A stretch of 64,000 nt of DNA from Motacilla alba alba (lineage: Eukaryota > Chordata > Aves > Passeriformes > Motacillidae): positions 9,283,619 through 9,347,618 of the forward strand of contig NC_052026.1 of NCBI RefSeq assembly GCF_015832195.1, given 5' to 3'. Position numbers and translations under genes: made by a program. The notes beneath the pieces are model-generated. The model worked only from the letters and a program-made list of their open reading frames with translations, was not told the DNA's origin and searched no databases. Below, piece after piece: positions 35,363-47,700 of this stretch (position 1 is its first letter; each line of letters opens with the position of its first letter).

Positions 35363-35537
35363 ATTCTCTCTTTTGGGAGAGAAGTTTTTACTACATGTGA
35401 GACAAAATGATTATGAGAGCGAGAATAGCGTGAGCTGTTCAACGCCACCTGCTGCTGCAAGGGGAAATATATTCCCAGAGGCACCTTGGCTGAGCAGGAG
35501 CAGATGCAGAACCACTGGAAACTTGTTCTGCTTGATA
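35363..35537 (+). ncRNA. Possible internal exon of an unannotated transcript
   Basis: The plus strand has an acceptor-like TTTCTCTTGCAG at 35351-35362 and, 175 bases on, a strong donor ATA/GTAAGT at 35538. The interval is open in one frame, but the peptide is not recognisable. The size and paired sites fit an internal exon of a long non-coding RNA. It could also be chance, since such pairs occur randomly over tens of kilobases. Confidence 0.18.
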
Positions 35538-36359
35538 GTAAGTTTGCAGAAATACATCACAATGCATGAGGGAATGCACTTTCCCAGAACTGATGCTGAC
35601 TTTCCCAAGCAGTCTGTGGAAGCCCAAGAAGTTTCTAAAGGATACACAGCATCACTCCCTGGCTGGTAACTTCCAAATAATTTTAATTTCTGTCACTCTG
35701 GATAGAATGTTTTTCAAAACTACTACAGGCTTTCTGAAAGCTCCTATTCACTGTCTAAATATTAATCTCTTGGCTGCAGCTCTTGCTGCCATTATTATTA
35801 TTTTAATAAGAGTTCACATGGTGGGATCTGAAATCTAGAGAGTAAATTAAAAGTTATTCAAGTATTCAAGTAGAGATCAGAAATTAGCTCCTAACACGCA
35901 GTTTATGTAACAGAAAAAAACAAAACAGGAAATACATTTTAGCTATTTATAGTATATACCATTCTGGACTGGCATAAAAATATGGCTTATTGATTAGCTG
36001 GCAAATATTTTAAAATTTTATCATGATTTAATTTCTATGAAATTAAATGGCACAATGGGCCCATTCAACCAACTTTAGTCTCATTCATGTACAGAGATTT
36101 TTTTTTTTAGATGGCGCTCAGAAAGGGAATTCTTTACAGCTAACTCAAAGTACATTTTACTGTCTGGTCCCCTCCCCTCAGTTTGCTTACAGCCAACAAC
36201 AAACTCATTACAATATATTGGATGTGCTGTCTCTTTATTGCTTTCTTCTTTACTGCCCTACCAGAAAGTTTGTAGTTAAAACAATTTTTACAGCTTTAAA
36301 GAATAGAAGCAAATTCATATTTCTAGAATCAGCCAGAAGTAACCATATTTTCAGCAGTT

Positions 36360-36710
36360 GAATTTTCATTAAAATTTACAAAAGACCTCTGCCTTCACTG
36401 ATTTATTGTTGCATTAGGTAAAACTACCCAGAGTGTATAAAATACTCTGTTACTCCACTTGTTGTCTGATCTAACACGTTATCAGTGATTGCAAGTACAT
36501 TTTATAACGCCAGCTGCTGAATCGAAAAAAAAGGTGATACAAGCATCAATCTCCAGGATAAAATCAGAGCTCTTTCCACCACGGTTTGACCTTACTGATG
36601 CCTTTGGATAGTCTTCCTTGTCTAAGTCCTTGCAACAATTACCAGGGGACGGTTAGAAAATGCAGCTTTAATGGTGCAGATTGAAATTGTTAACAGCGTC
36701 AAAGACTCAC
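36360..36710. promoter_or_regulatory. Enhancer-like conserved-texture block
   Basis: Repeat-free unique DNA includes ACTGATTTATTGTTGCATTAGG, a TTATAACGCCAGC word, ATCGAAAAAAAAGGTGAT, CCACGGTTTGACC, ACAATTACC and ATTGTTAACAGC. The CpG words in an otherwise CpG-poor desert and the density of homeodomain/nuclear-factor words suggest constraint. Inference only. Confidence 0.35.
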
Positions 36711-37469
36711 ACACCAACCCCGGAGATTTCCCAGCACAGAAAAATTTGAGGAAACTCTTGATGCCACTGGAGGAAAGAAACGGAACAAGGCTGCAGATAT
36801 GAGGCACAGATTTTATTTGTACTCTTTATCGTCTGCATCCCTGAACTCCACAGCGCCATTAGCAAATACAAAAAGCTATAAATAAAAGACTTAAACCTCA
36901 AGATACAGTTAACTCCAGCTGTAGCTGCCAAATCATATTTATAGCATGAAGAGAAACAGTTAATTGCAGGTCACAAAAATGTTAATTTCTGTCATAATAC
37001 AAGTAATAGTCTAAGAATGAAAAAGCTTCTTTTTGGACTAAAATGGTTTCTTCTAATAGAAGTCTGTTAATTTGAAACACCATTTCTGTTTGTAGACTAC
37101 AGAACAGGCAAAGAAAGGGTAAATGTGCCTTATTAATCTATTTCATGGTCCTAAATATAATAATATTCAAATTAAAATACTAAATCCCATCAATTTTTTC
37201 CAAAGAAAAATTACTGTAGGTAAATAAGGATTAGAGATGAACAGAAAAGACTATTATGAGCAGTTTGACTATTTGAATTGTAGCTGCTTATTATTAACAT
37301 TAAATAAATTTTGAATCAGTGTTTTTAAAATGCTAAATCTTCATGACCTGATAGTGAATAAAAAGGTCCACCTTATGAATAAACCTAACTGTTTTCCCCA
37401 AGCAAAGAATCACCAATCATTTCAATGATTCTGAAGTACATGGGATAAGTATTAAGACAAACATTATGT

Positions 37470-37670
37470 GAAGGATGGAGTTAATTATGCTGCATATAAT
37501 CAGACAGTGGTCACTCCACAAGTTGTAATTTATTTTCCCCTTATTTGCATTTAACTTCAAAGGTATTTCAGGAAATGTAAAATAACGTGATTTGAGCAGC
37601 TACAAAGATGAGACACATTTAACTTCAAAACTCTGTTTCAAACTCTTAAAAATAAATTACATACAATTTC
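37470..37670. promoter_or_regulatory. Enhancer-like conserved-texture block
   Basis: Contains GAGTTAATTATGCTGCATATAATC, TTGTAATTTATTTTCCCC, TTATTTGCATTTAAC (a POU octamer-like word) and AATAACGTGATTTGAG, without repeats. These words together fit a developmental enhancer. No alignment was available. Confidence 0.35.
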
Positions 37671-40600
37671 AGGAAATAACACACCATTCTCATGCAACCT
37701 GTTATTGTTGCTTCAAAAATAGTAAACTCATTTTTGTAGGGTAAATATCACAATTTAGGGCAACAGTATTCATCTGGCAGATCTTATAGAGATACAAGAA
37801 AACAGTTGGGTAATTTGCATCAATGTGCTAATCTAAATTCATAGTAGAGTCTATTTGGTCAAAATGGTCATATGATTGTAACTTCATATGGAAAATTAGC
37901 AGACTGGTTTGAATTAATATCCAACCTCTACTGTAGAGCAGACAGTCTCTTCAGTAAAATGGGCAGGGCTGCTGCCTTCTACAGCTTTTATTTATCATCA
38001 CAACTTTGTTTTTTTATTTTTAAAAATTTTTTAAAATTTATTTTATTTTATTTTGCAGTTGGAGCTTCTTTTGAGTTTGAATCCTTAGGACAGGTTTACA
38101 ATCCCTGTTTATATGAACATAACAAAAATTCCAGCATCTAGGTCAGTACTGAGCTTTCTAAATTCTCAACAAACATCTTTTTGTATCCCTTCATGTCAGA
38201 TTTAATTGTCCATGGTGAAAGGAAATGCTAATCAGAATTCAAGAGAAGTACTCTAAGACATGTATCTTTCCAACCTGGGAAAGGAATGATCCTGGGAAAA
38301 GCATAAAAAGAAAAAAGCAAGTTTTCATCTTATTTAAAACAGCAAAACAAATTAAATTATTTAAAATTTTCATTATTAACTACTGTATGGCTTTTATACA
38401 CCAGCTCTATAAAACTGAGGTGCACTGGGGGAAAAGCTCACTTCACAAATACCTTGTTCCTTTCAGAATCCAGCCAGGGAGGATGATATTTGAGAAGTAT
38501 TAAATCATACACTGCTTTCACAAAGTTATTCTAGTAGCTTTGAAAAAGAACCCTTTTCTATTCTCTCTTCCATGGTTTCCCCAAATATTCCTAATATCTG
38601 TTCACTCTCTGTAGTTGCCCACCACAGCAGCTTTTATGGGGCTGAGAGAAACACAGACTGGCTGTGCACTGGTTTGGGCTGCTTCTTCCCAGCAGCAGCC
38701 TGCCCAGATAACCCCAGTGTGCCCCACTGATACCGGTGCTGAAAACCAGCAAAGGTCCCCACCCACGGCTGAGAAGGTGCCTGCAGCCACCAATACCTTT
38801 GGGGTGACTTACACCAGGACAAACCACATCAGAGTCACACCCTGAGCTCTTCCTAAGCTGGTGTCTTCCTTGGGGCTGCTTCCTTCTGGGAACCATTCCT
38901 GGCTGCATGCAAGTTAAATTGAGTGTAAGCAAGTCCAAGTCAAGTGTAAGCACCTCTGAAAGCCATCCAGGACAGCCTGGGCCCACTGGAGCCAACAGAA
39001 CATTTCCAGCTGTTTCAAAGGTGCTCTGATGTCCCCAGAGGGAACAGTTCTTTGCATGTTTCTCAGGTCCATACTTGATCCTCAAAACAGATCCTTTGCA
39101 ACTGAGAAATCTCTTCATTCGTGTTTGTGTGACCCTATCTAAACAATGATAATGCAATCCCAACTGAATATTATTTGTTAGAATTACCTTTCATATGAAA
39201 ATATTGAAGTTTCTTTTCATAGCTGATGTAAGCTTTCATCTGAAAATAGAGACCTTTAAGAACATTTTCAGCACAAAGTGCACCAGGACCTTTGAAAAGC
39301 TTTGTAAAAGTGTACATGTAATCTACCAAAATTATGGCAGATTTTTTTAGAGCAGTTTTGCAAGCAGGAGTCTTGTGGCCCTGCATTTGCAGCCTTGCTG
39401 GCTTGCACAGTTGGGTAGGGACACAGGAAGGCAAGATCCTTCCCTGGCAGAGCTGACAACTTCAATCAGGGTGACAATCTAACTCAAAGTGACAGTGCTG
39501 GCCTTCAGAGGGTAGGAAGGGCAACAGGAAACGAAGACCAGGGGAAATGTGATTTGCAAGAGCACTGTTTTGAAGGGACCCAGATGATGACAATGTTACA
39601 ACACCTTAAGGTTGGTCTGTTTGCTTTTTAATTTCAGGAGTGTCAAATCCTGGTGTGACTGCCCAGTTTTCAGCAAGCTGATGCAAAGGACAAGAATTTT
39701 GGTTTGTAATGGAAAATGACAGAGCAGGAGGACAGGAAGAGCATCTGGTAGGAAAAGCATAGGGAGGAAGTACCTAGAACAGCAGCATTTTCTCCCAGGC
39801 TTGGTTACATCTGCAAAATATCAAAGCATCCTAAATAAAGTGTTGTTGGGCAAGTGCTTGGGAGTGACAGGGATGGGCAGGAATGGCAGCAGTACAAGTG
39901 CATACCTATCTTAATGAAGTCTCACACAATGTTTGCAACAGCCCCTTAGAGAAATCATAGCACACCATTCTTAGAGAGCCAGTTTGGCAGAGCATCTCCT
40001 TATATAGGAAAGCACTCCTATGACCTCCTGCAGGTATAGGAGTGAAATTGTCTGCTGCAGTAAATTCACAAGTTAAGCATTCCTTGCTACTGTGAACAAA
40101 GGTTAATGTTTTGCTGCTTGACTGAATCAAAATCACCAGTTGCCTATTACATATTTTTGTGGTCTTGCTCACACATTTGACTACAGCAGACTTTGAGTAC
40201 TCTAATTCCCTGTGTGGTAAATGAAAGCCATGTATGTAAGAGATTAAGTTTTGTTACTGCAGAACAAAGCAATTCCACAAATGGTTTTCTCTTGCAGCTG
40301 ATTGGGTCACCGAAGGTAGCTCCAGGCAGCACAGGCAGCTTCTGGCTGCAAACATGCTGGATGACCATCAGCCTGGTGAAAACACAGAGAAGGAGGGACT
40401 GCAGCAGTCTGGAACAAATACCTGACTTCAGGGCTATGGCTTCTTTTGGCACAGATGGCTGTGTGCAGCAGATATCAGAACATGTGGTGCTGAGCAGTAG
40501 CCATTCCTGACACAGATGAATACAGAATAAGAACATTAAAGACATTTGGGGAAAAGAGGAAGGGGTTTGGAATACCATCTCATTTCAATCCACTTCCAAA

Positions 40601-41250
40601 AACTACAGAAAATTATTACTATTTAAAAAAAAATTCTAATCCAGATGCTTAATAACATTCCACAAAACTTTGCTTTATTTAAATACTCCATAAGACTTGA
40701 ATGGAGACCTCTTTTCAAAAATGAGAGTAAAAACCTGAAATTCTTTAAATTGATAGTCTAGTGTATGGTCACGCTCCTACTCAGAGTAACTAATTGGATA
40801 ATTTAGCCTAGCACTGACCTGAACAATGTTACTCTCTTGAAAGTTCACCTTTCTGTCAAGTTGTCAGTGAGTGAATTTGAATGATTTGAAACCGTCCTTG
40901 CAAAGTTGTGCCTGAGCAGGGTCATGGAAAGCATCTGTGGAGCACAGGGTGGAAGTGTTAACCAGAGATGTTCCATTTGAGAGCACAGGGCTGCAAGCTT
41001 CCCACTGAACTATAATTTACTATGCAAATGCCAAAACAGAAAGAGCTAAGGTTCTTTACTGAAATTATGGTGACACCGGGTTAGTTCTAGAAGACAAAAA
41101 AAGGGAGTCACTGAGGATGAGGAGGAGCACTGCAAGTGCCAGAAAGCAAGCCTGAAAGGTAGAGGGAGCAGGCTATTTCTCTTTGTTATCGAGTGAAATG
41201 ACTCCACAAATATGACAATAAATCACTGCAGGAATCAATCTGAGTGGAGG
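37671..41250. other. Gene-desert DNA; no gene seen
   Basis: A (TTTTA)n-like AT-rich stretch lies at 38010-38056, and a GC-richer, CpG-poor patch at 38600-39010 carries a 190-codon minus-strand open frame with no recognisable domain. Otherwise this is unique sequence with nothing recognised. Confidence 0.5.
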
Positions 41251-41500
41251 CAACTGCTCCATGCTGATAATGCATCAATCAATATTTAATGTTTACACTT
41301 TAATTAATCTGCGCGTAGGAAGCATTCTTTCAGTGACAAAAAAGTGATGAGAAATAAAACACCTTTTATATCAAACAGCGACGAATGGCTGCCTATCTGT
41401 GAGGCTTTGATTGGGCCCTCAATTGATCATTGCAGCCTCTTTCGATTGCTCCAGTGTGCAATGTCACATTTGGGTATAAAGCAAACACCGTCTCTTGGAG
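41250..41500. promoter_or_regulatory. Strong enhancer-like conserved-texture block
   Basis: Contains GATAATGCATCAATCAATATTTAATG, CTTTAATTAATCTGCGCG, AACAGCGACGAATGGC, GAGGCTTTGATTGGGCCC, TCAATTGATCATTGC and TTTCGATTGCTCC. Multiple PBX/HOX (TGATTGG, ATCAATCA), homeodomain (TTAATTAA) and preserved CpG words lie in a CpG-poor desert. In my reading this is the best enhancer candidate in the distal region. Function not demonstrated. Confidence 0.45.
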
Positions 41501-44240
41501 GGAAGGAGGGGGAGCTTCTGAATCTGCTTTTGAGTGATTACAACTTAATCAGAACAAAGAAAGACCGATAGCAAGGTGAGTTCTTTGGAAAGACTGGGCA
41601 AAAGGAATTACGCAAAAAGATTTTCAACATCTGCATCAATGACACATATCTGAACAGGTTTTACTGTGTATTACAATTATTGATACCTGCTAAAGCTTTG
41701 CACAGAAAAACAATTCAGATGTTGACTGGTAAAACTGCCTTCCCTTATCAGAGCTACCAGTGGAGACTGAGAATTGGTCATTTTGTCACTGTTCTGAATG
41801 TCAGGGAAGGGCCAGGTGCTGTGTGGACACAGGAGAAGTCACAATTCCTGCCTCAGAGTGTTTTTCCTCACTGCTCTGTTTAACCCTTGTAAACTCTAGC
41901 TCCTTCTTTTTAAAGGGCCTGATTCATTGTTCATTGATGTCAGCTGAATGACTTCTATTGACTTCGGCAGGCATTGCATTAGTCCATAGATGAATGGTAT
42001 TGAAAGGCACAGTGATGAAAGACAAATGAAAAGACAGTGATACTAGACCAGTAATGTTCAATTATTCCTTTAAAAAAAAGAATACTACAGCAGTACATTC
42101 TCCATACATAACTAAAGCTTTCCTATGCTTATGGCTAAAACAATTGTTTGAAATGTACAGACTTTTCACATAATAAATGCAATAGTAGCTATTAAAAATA
42201 CAGAGAGATTAGCACTCTGGAACTTAGCTCGATTAAAAATATAAGAGATCTGAATCCAAATACAAAATTGCCATAACCTTACAGTGGGTACAACCCAGGG
42301 AAATTTTATGCTTTTTTGTGTGTCAAATTTGAGTTATTTTGCAAAGCCTTTCATGAAGCTATGATTGGGCAAGGGACCTATGCAAATATCAAATTATTTT
42401 AAGCTTTTAAGTAGACCAGCCACTAATTAAAAGCAATTACAATTTCGGTTTGTTTTCACTGAAGAACTTCTGTTGTTTTACTAGTAAACAAACTGGAGGC
42501 TTGTACTTAGGATCCAGCCAAAGCACGGTGCCAAAATGCCTGCCCAGATCTGGGACTTCCCGGTTTAGGGTGCTCTGACTGCTGGCTTAGCCAACACTTG
42601 AACAAAACCAGAAATGATATTATAGTATAAAATAATATACTAGAAGGAATTTGAAAATAATAATCCTCAGTGTAAGTTTTTATTTCACTATTACTGGACA
42701 ATCATTTCCTGTGGTTCACTGAATTTTTCTGTCTATTCCAAAAGTCTAGGGCACTCAGACACACCCTGGCATTTTGGAATATTAGGAGCAGCAAAGTATT
42801 TCAAGCATGAATGACATCATAAGACTTCCCTTCATTTGCAAAAAAGTTTTGAAATACAGTAGCACACAAAGATGGGAGGAAACGTTCACTGAGGAAATAA
42901 AAGATGAATATGACATTTAGAATGCAACAGTAGAACTGAAGCTAACTTTTTACTTCTGATGTTTCCTCACCATTTTTTCCCACAGAACTTTGTACGTAGA
43001 TAAACAAAAACCCAAAGATTTCATAATCTTCATAAAAATGGAGACAATGCCTTCTCACCAAAATCTATAAACAGCTTTTCAGCAGATTTACTACATATAC
43101 ATGTATCTACACACAGAGTTACATCTGCAGTTTATCTTTTCCATAAAAACTTCTTGCCCCTTCTGTGCAAATAAGTTGAACAAACTAAAAAAATAAAAGG
43201 GCAAAGTCAAAAGAGAGGAATGCTCTATTGTAATGCATGGTCAACTACAAATATTTATAGAAAAGATGAAAACACTACTGTGTGCACATCAGGGTTGCCC
43301 TAGGACAGCTTTAACATGCATAGTTAATGTTTATGGAACAAAAGCAACTTACTGAACATGAAAACTTCATTTTCCTCATTTGCACCCAAAATAAAGGTAA
43401 ACTCACAAAAAAACCCCAAAAAACAAAACAAAACACAAAGGAAAAAAAGTCTTGCTAAAATCCTGAAGCAACAATGCAAAAGCACTTAATGTTGTCACTC
43501 AAAGGCAGAAAAACTGAACAGAAAAAGCGGCATTTTCTGATTCTCTGATGATACATCTTGTTGCTCACAGTTGGAATAGCAGCCCAACCCGGAAAGCCCA
43601 ATCCCAGCCCTCATGAACTACAGTTTCTGTGGCGCTCCAGAGCTGCAGGCATTGGTTTGCAGCAGCAGCCCTGATGTGCAGGGACACAGGTCACATATTG
43701 TGGCTTTGAAACCCCATCCCTGAAACTTCTGGGGACACCAGTCCCTAAGGTTCTTTGCCACACTGCTGGAACCTTTCCTTTAGCAAAGGAGGTACTTCCC
43801 AGCCCTGGACCCTCCAGTCAGGGCCACACTACAGCCAGTTCCCAGGTGTAATCACTGTGTCAGTATCAAGCCCCAGCACCAGGGCACTCTCCAGCATCAC
43901 TTCTGCCTACAGCAGCTGGCATTAGTCCAAGTACTTCCACCTTAGTTATATAAATAAGGAGCACCCAGTGAGATCTAAGAGTACCAGCCCCTATTTAGCA
44001 CCAGAGCTTAGGCTAGTTTTCCATCTCAGCTTGTCACAGCTGTCTGCTGCATAAAAAGAGTCTGAAATGTACTAAAAAACCCTGGAAGACTAATAATTCA
44101 TTAAGATGACAAATGAAAAGTAAGTCCTATCGATCAAGAGTAGAACTTCTCGGTTATAAAGGAAGCATATATTATTCTGACAGTATTTTCACAAGATAAG
44201 CTGAAGTTACAAAGAAGACAACCAATTTGATTCAAATAAC
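41501..44240. other. Gene-desert DNA with one old repeat; no gene seen
   Basis: AT-rich unique sequence with A/C-rich low complexity at 43405-43440 and a GC-richer patch at 43565-43910. An archosaur-type repeat fragment at 41914-41985 is listed separately. Confidence 0.5.
41914..41985 (+). repeat. Archosaur ancient-repeat fragment
   Basis: AGGGCCTGATTCATTG, then ATTGATGTCAG, then ACTTCTATTGACTTCGG matches the layout of an old repeat common in crocodilians, turtles and birds (GGGCCTGATTC ... ATTGACTTCAATGGG, as recalled). It is degenerate and non-coding. Confidence 0.55.
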
Positions 44241-44249
44241 TGTCTCTCC

Positions 44250-44350
44250 TCAGAAACATTCATGATTGCAGTCATCAGGCACAAGTTGGTAGGGTAGTAT
44301 TACTACTCCCATTTTGAGAAACTTGGATAACTGCATAATATCCAGGAAAC
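44250..44350 (+). repeat. Ancient MIR-like fragment
   Basis: GGTAGGGTAGTATTACTACTCCCATTTTGAGAAACTT resembles the MIR core GAGGTAGGTATTATTATCCCCATTTTACAGATGAGGAAACTG (as recalled). Decayed. Confidence 0.5.
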
Positions 44351-44471
44351 AGGACTGTATCACTATCACAGCCTTCTGACAGCTGATCCTATGGAAAATG
44401 GTAAGGGAAGGTCTGACTCCTGCACCACTGAATCCCAGCACTACTGAATCCCAGCTGGAAGGATGTGCAAT

Positions 44472-44514
44472 CACACACACACACAGAGGCAATCACACAC
44501 ACACACACACACAC
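44472..44514. repeat. Interrupted (CA)n microsatellite
   Basis: Two CA-runs (about 44472-44485 and 44493-44514) are separated by AGAGGCAAT. A 16-bp imperfect duplication around CTGAATCCCAGC lies just before it, near 44425-44456. Confidence 0.95.
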
Positions 44515-47500
44515 AGAAGATTATCTCTCCTCCATCACCAGCACTGAAAAGCTCGGGGCATATTGCACAGCTAATGAGAATAAACACATTTGCAGCTGGC
44601 CTTCCACCACCTGTAGAAGGCAAAAGTCAGCCAAAAGCCTACAAGACTCTTCAGTTGTGATGAAGGGGTGGAAACCAAAGTGTGGCTTAGATTCAAGCCC
44701 TAGACTAGTTACAGCACCGTAATACTGTGCCAACAGACCCACTTTGGAGAGGAGGGCCCAGAATGAGAGGCAGTCTCTACTATTCTGCGATGGTAAAATA
44801 TATTAGGGCAGGCATAATTTACCTTGGTTAGTTATGTTCTTAGTTATGCTGTATTTTTGTGCCAAGGGGCCTAATTTATAATTGTAATAATAAAATGTAT
44901 TATGAAGTATAAGCCAAGCACATGCAGGTTCTAATTCTATTTCCTCTCAAAGGAAAGAGCTAAGCTCTTAAGCTCCAGGTTCTTTCAACATTTCCTATTT
45001 GCGACAAACACAAAAATCTGAAATCAGAGATGTACCACTGCAAGGCTTAAAGCAAGATAAATGTCTGCTTTCTTTCTTTTATAATGCTAAAATGATATTT
45101 CTAGTTCCTCAAAGTCAGAGCTGTCACAATGCCTCATTCTGCAGGTAAAGTGAAGTTACAGTTACCAATCCAGTTCAAACACTTTCCCCACAAAAGAAAA
45201 GTTACCATCCCAAAGCTTCCAGGGTAGCACTTCTACCTACATTCTTACAGGGAGAACTTATGGGTCGTCTGAGAGACCTCTTCAGCTCCTGAGGATGGGG
45301 ACAACCTGAATTCTCTTAGGAGAATGGCTTTTACTCTGGCTTGGTTGTAGGACTCAATGAACAGCCCAGCTGTTAATGTTATATTAATTTTGCCCTTGAT
45401 TGTACATGAGGACTGGAGGAGAATGCTCCATTATCTCCTTCCCTCCTGACTGGAGCACCCTGCGCCAGGCCCCAGCAGGTGGCTGGTCCCAACTCTCCAG
45501 GTCCCTCTTACTGGGACACATTTAGAACATCAGGAAAACAATTTGTATGTCTGTGAGAACAATGTAATGTTAATAGAAAACTATGTTTAATTATTTAGAT
45601 TGTCAGTAAGTTATTAAAAAATAGGATGTCGAAGAGCAAGACTAGCAACTGGACCATTAATCTACTGTTTTTTACAGTATATAGTATTTATGCTATAAAC
45701 TGAAGTTTTAATAATTAAAAAAGAAAAATAAAATCACTGCAGTATTTTTTTACTCTAGTTCCCACTGGTAAATGTTGATATTGACAACACATTAATATTG
45801 CTCAGCTTATTTAAGCTGAATAAATAATGAGGAAGAGTTAATAAGAATACAACTACCAAACATAATAATGACCCTTAATCTTATGAAATTGTTCTTTACT
45901 CACATGAGCAGTCAGTCTCACTAATGTCAGTGGCCCAAATTTTGCAGTCCTTAATCACATACTGTTACCTTCAGTACTGTTGTTCTCAATTTAGGATCAA
46001 AGCCCATAGTTTGCTGGGGCCATGCTTTCAAGGGAGGATTGGGCCCAGACTTTTAATAAGGGGTTTGGTGGCTTACAAAGAGGTGATTAAGATCTTCCTT
46101 TGAAAAAACAGAAAAAGTAGAGTTCTTCTTTTGGATTATAACAGCACAGATAGCCGTAGCTTGTGGATTTCAGAGTATTAACTACTAATCCACAAGTGAA
46201 CTGAAAGGTTTTTGTTTGTTTGTTTTGCTATTACAGTATTTAAACTTGTCAACCTTCAGTTCTCAGTAAGTCATACTTAAGTTTCTTAGCAAAATATTTT
46301 ATTTCATCTCTGTGAGAGTGCCTAAGAGTTTGAGAGATCTCCTGGTTATAGGCAAAACCCAGGGTAATTTTCTTTGTTTGATTTGGTTTTACTTAATGAA
46401 TATCTTGTACTTATTTCTGAGAACTCAAACCATGAAGTTTTGGAAACTAAGCCACAATATAAAAGTTTCTATTTTCCTTAAGTGACATTCTAGTATTGTT
46501 GTTTGTCAGCAACAAACAGAAAGTACTTAGTATAATTATTATAGCACCTCAGTAAAAATCAGACTCTAGCCGTAGGTGATTGCAGCTATAAAGTTTCCAG
46601 AATAGGAACAATGAGCCCTATGAAACTAATGAAAAAAATGGCCAACTTCCTCACTCCAAAGTCTGATTTTTACAAGGACTCCATTTCTTCCTGGTTGCCA
46701 AAAATGAACAGTTTATTTGAATTGAGCTTAGGTCTCCAGGAAAACAATTTTAATGTAAAGTTGAATAATGGTGCACCAATGACAGGATAAAGCGGTTTCA
46801 AAACTGAGCAATATTTAGGTAGTGTGCCCCTCTAATGAAAATGCAGAAATCATATTCTAATGATAGCATAACTAAGATGATAAATATCCAGATATACCCT
46901 TTGCTGTACCTACCACTGTACTGCAATCAAATAAATTAGAAATCTAATGACTACGTTGACACAAACAGGTATTTAATATGCTGAAAATGTACCAGATTTC
47001 CCCCCTCAAGTATTAGTAAAATCCCCAAGAAAACTAAAATCCAGGTCATAGCTAAATTCCTTTGAAACTGGGATTTAAATTAAAAAAAAAAAAAAGAAAA
47101 AAAAGTTTGGTCACTATAAGAATTCTTTGTGCTGTTACATTTTTATAAGGTTAAAGCTAAAAATAAGATCAAAATATTTTTAGAGGTTACATTAAAAAAT
47201 AGACCAGGTGTGTTCAGAAACCCATCACACATCTGCCTGTTAAACAGATGCCAACCAATAAATTAATTAAAACTGCTCTCCTCTCAAAATAGAAAAGAGG
47301 AAAGAGCTGTTAGGGACATTTATGGGGTGACGTTTGTATGACTGACAAGTTTTTCATGCTTGGCCTCTATTGTAGAAACCTCTGATACCTCTCAAACATT
47401 TTCCGAAAGGAAAATGAAGTCCCTGTGAGAAAGAGAATTTAGTAACCTGTTTCTGGGCAGTCAGATTGATGCTAGAGATATGGCATGGCTGTTTATCAGC

Positions 47501-47560
47501 TGGGAGAAGTGAATTAAGGAAATGAGGTTTCAACAGGAACCTGATGAAAATCCTTGCTAA
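44515..47560. other. Gene-desert DNA; no gene seen
   Basis: Unique AT-rich DNA with an archosaur-type repeat fragment (45911-45990, listed separately), a (TTTG)n scrap near 46210, and an A-run with interruptions at 47082-47104. A GC-richer stretch lies at 45415-45525. No coding signal. Confidence 0.5.
45911..45990 (-). repeat. Archosaur ancient-repeat fragment
   Basis: GTCTCACTAATGTCAGTGG, then GGCCCAAATTTTGCAGTCCTT resembles reverse-oriented parts of an old archosaur repeat (AAGGACTGCAGAATTTGGGCC and TGACATCAGTGAGAC-like words, as recalled). Decayed. Confidence 0.45.
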
Positions 47561-47700
47561 TAACCCCTGCCATCACACTCAGGAAATCAGAGTTTGCATG
47601 TGAAATATCTCACTATCCTTTGTATGCTGTACTTCATTGGCGCAATTAGCACCTCAGCCGATCAAGTGAAAAACTTTCTTGTGCTCATCTTGAATCCTAC
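47560..47700. promoter_or_regulatory. Enhancer-like conserved-texture block
   Basis: Contains AGTTTGCATGTGAAAT, TTTGTATGCTGTACTTCATTGG, GCGCAATTAGCACC and CAGCCGATCAAGTG, with preserved CpG words and no repeats. Suggestive of a conserved regulatory element, judged by texture alone. Confidence 0.35.

Noticed and set aside
38591..39163. 190-codon minus-strand open frame
   Set aside because: No recognisable domain, and it lies in a GC-richer CpG-poor patch where long frames arise by chance. There is overlapping open sequence in other frames and no promoter or splice context that I could support.
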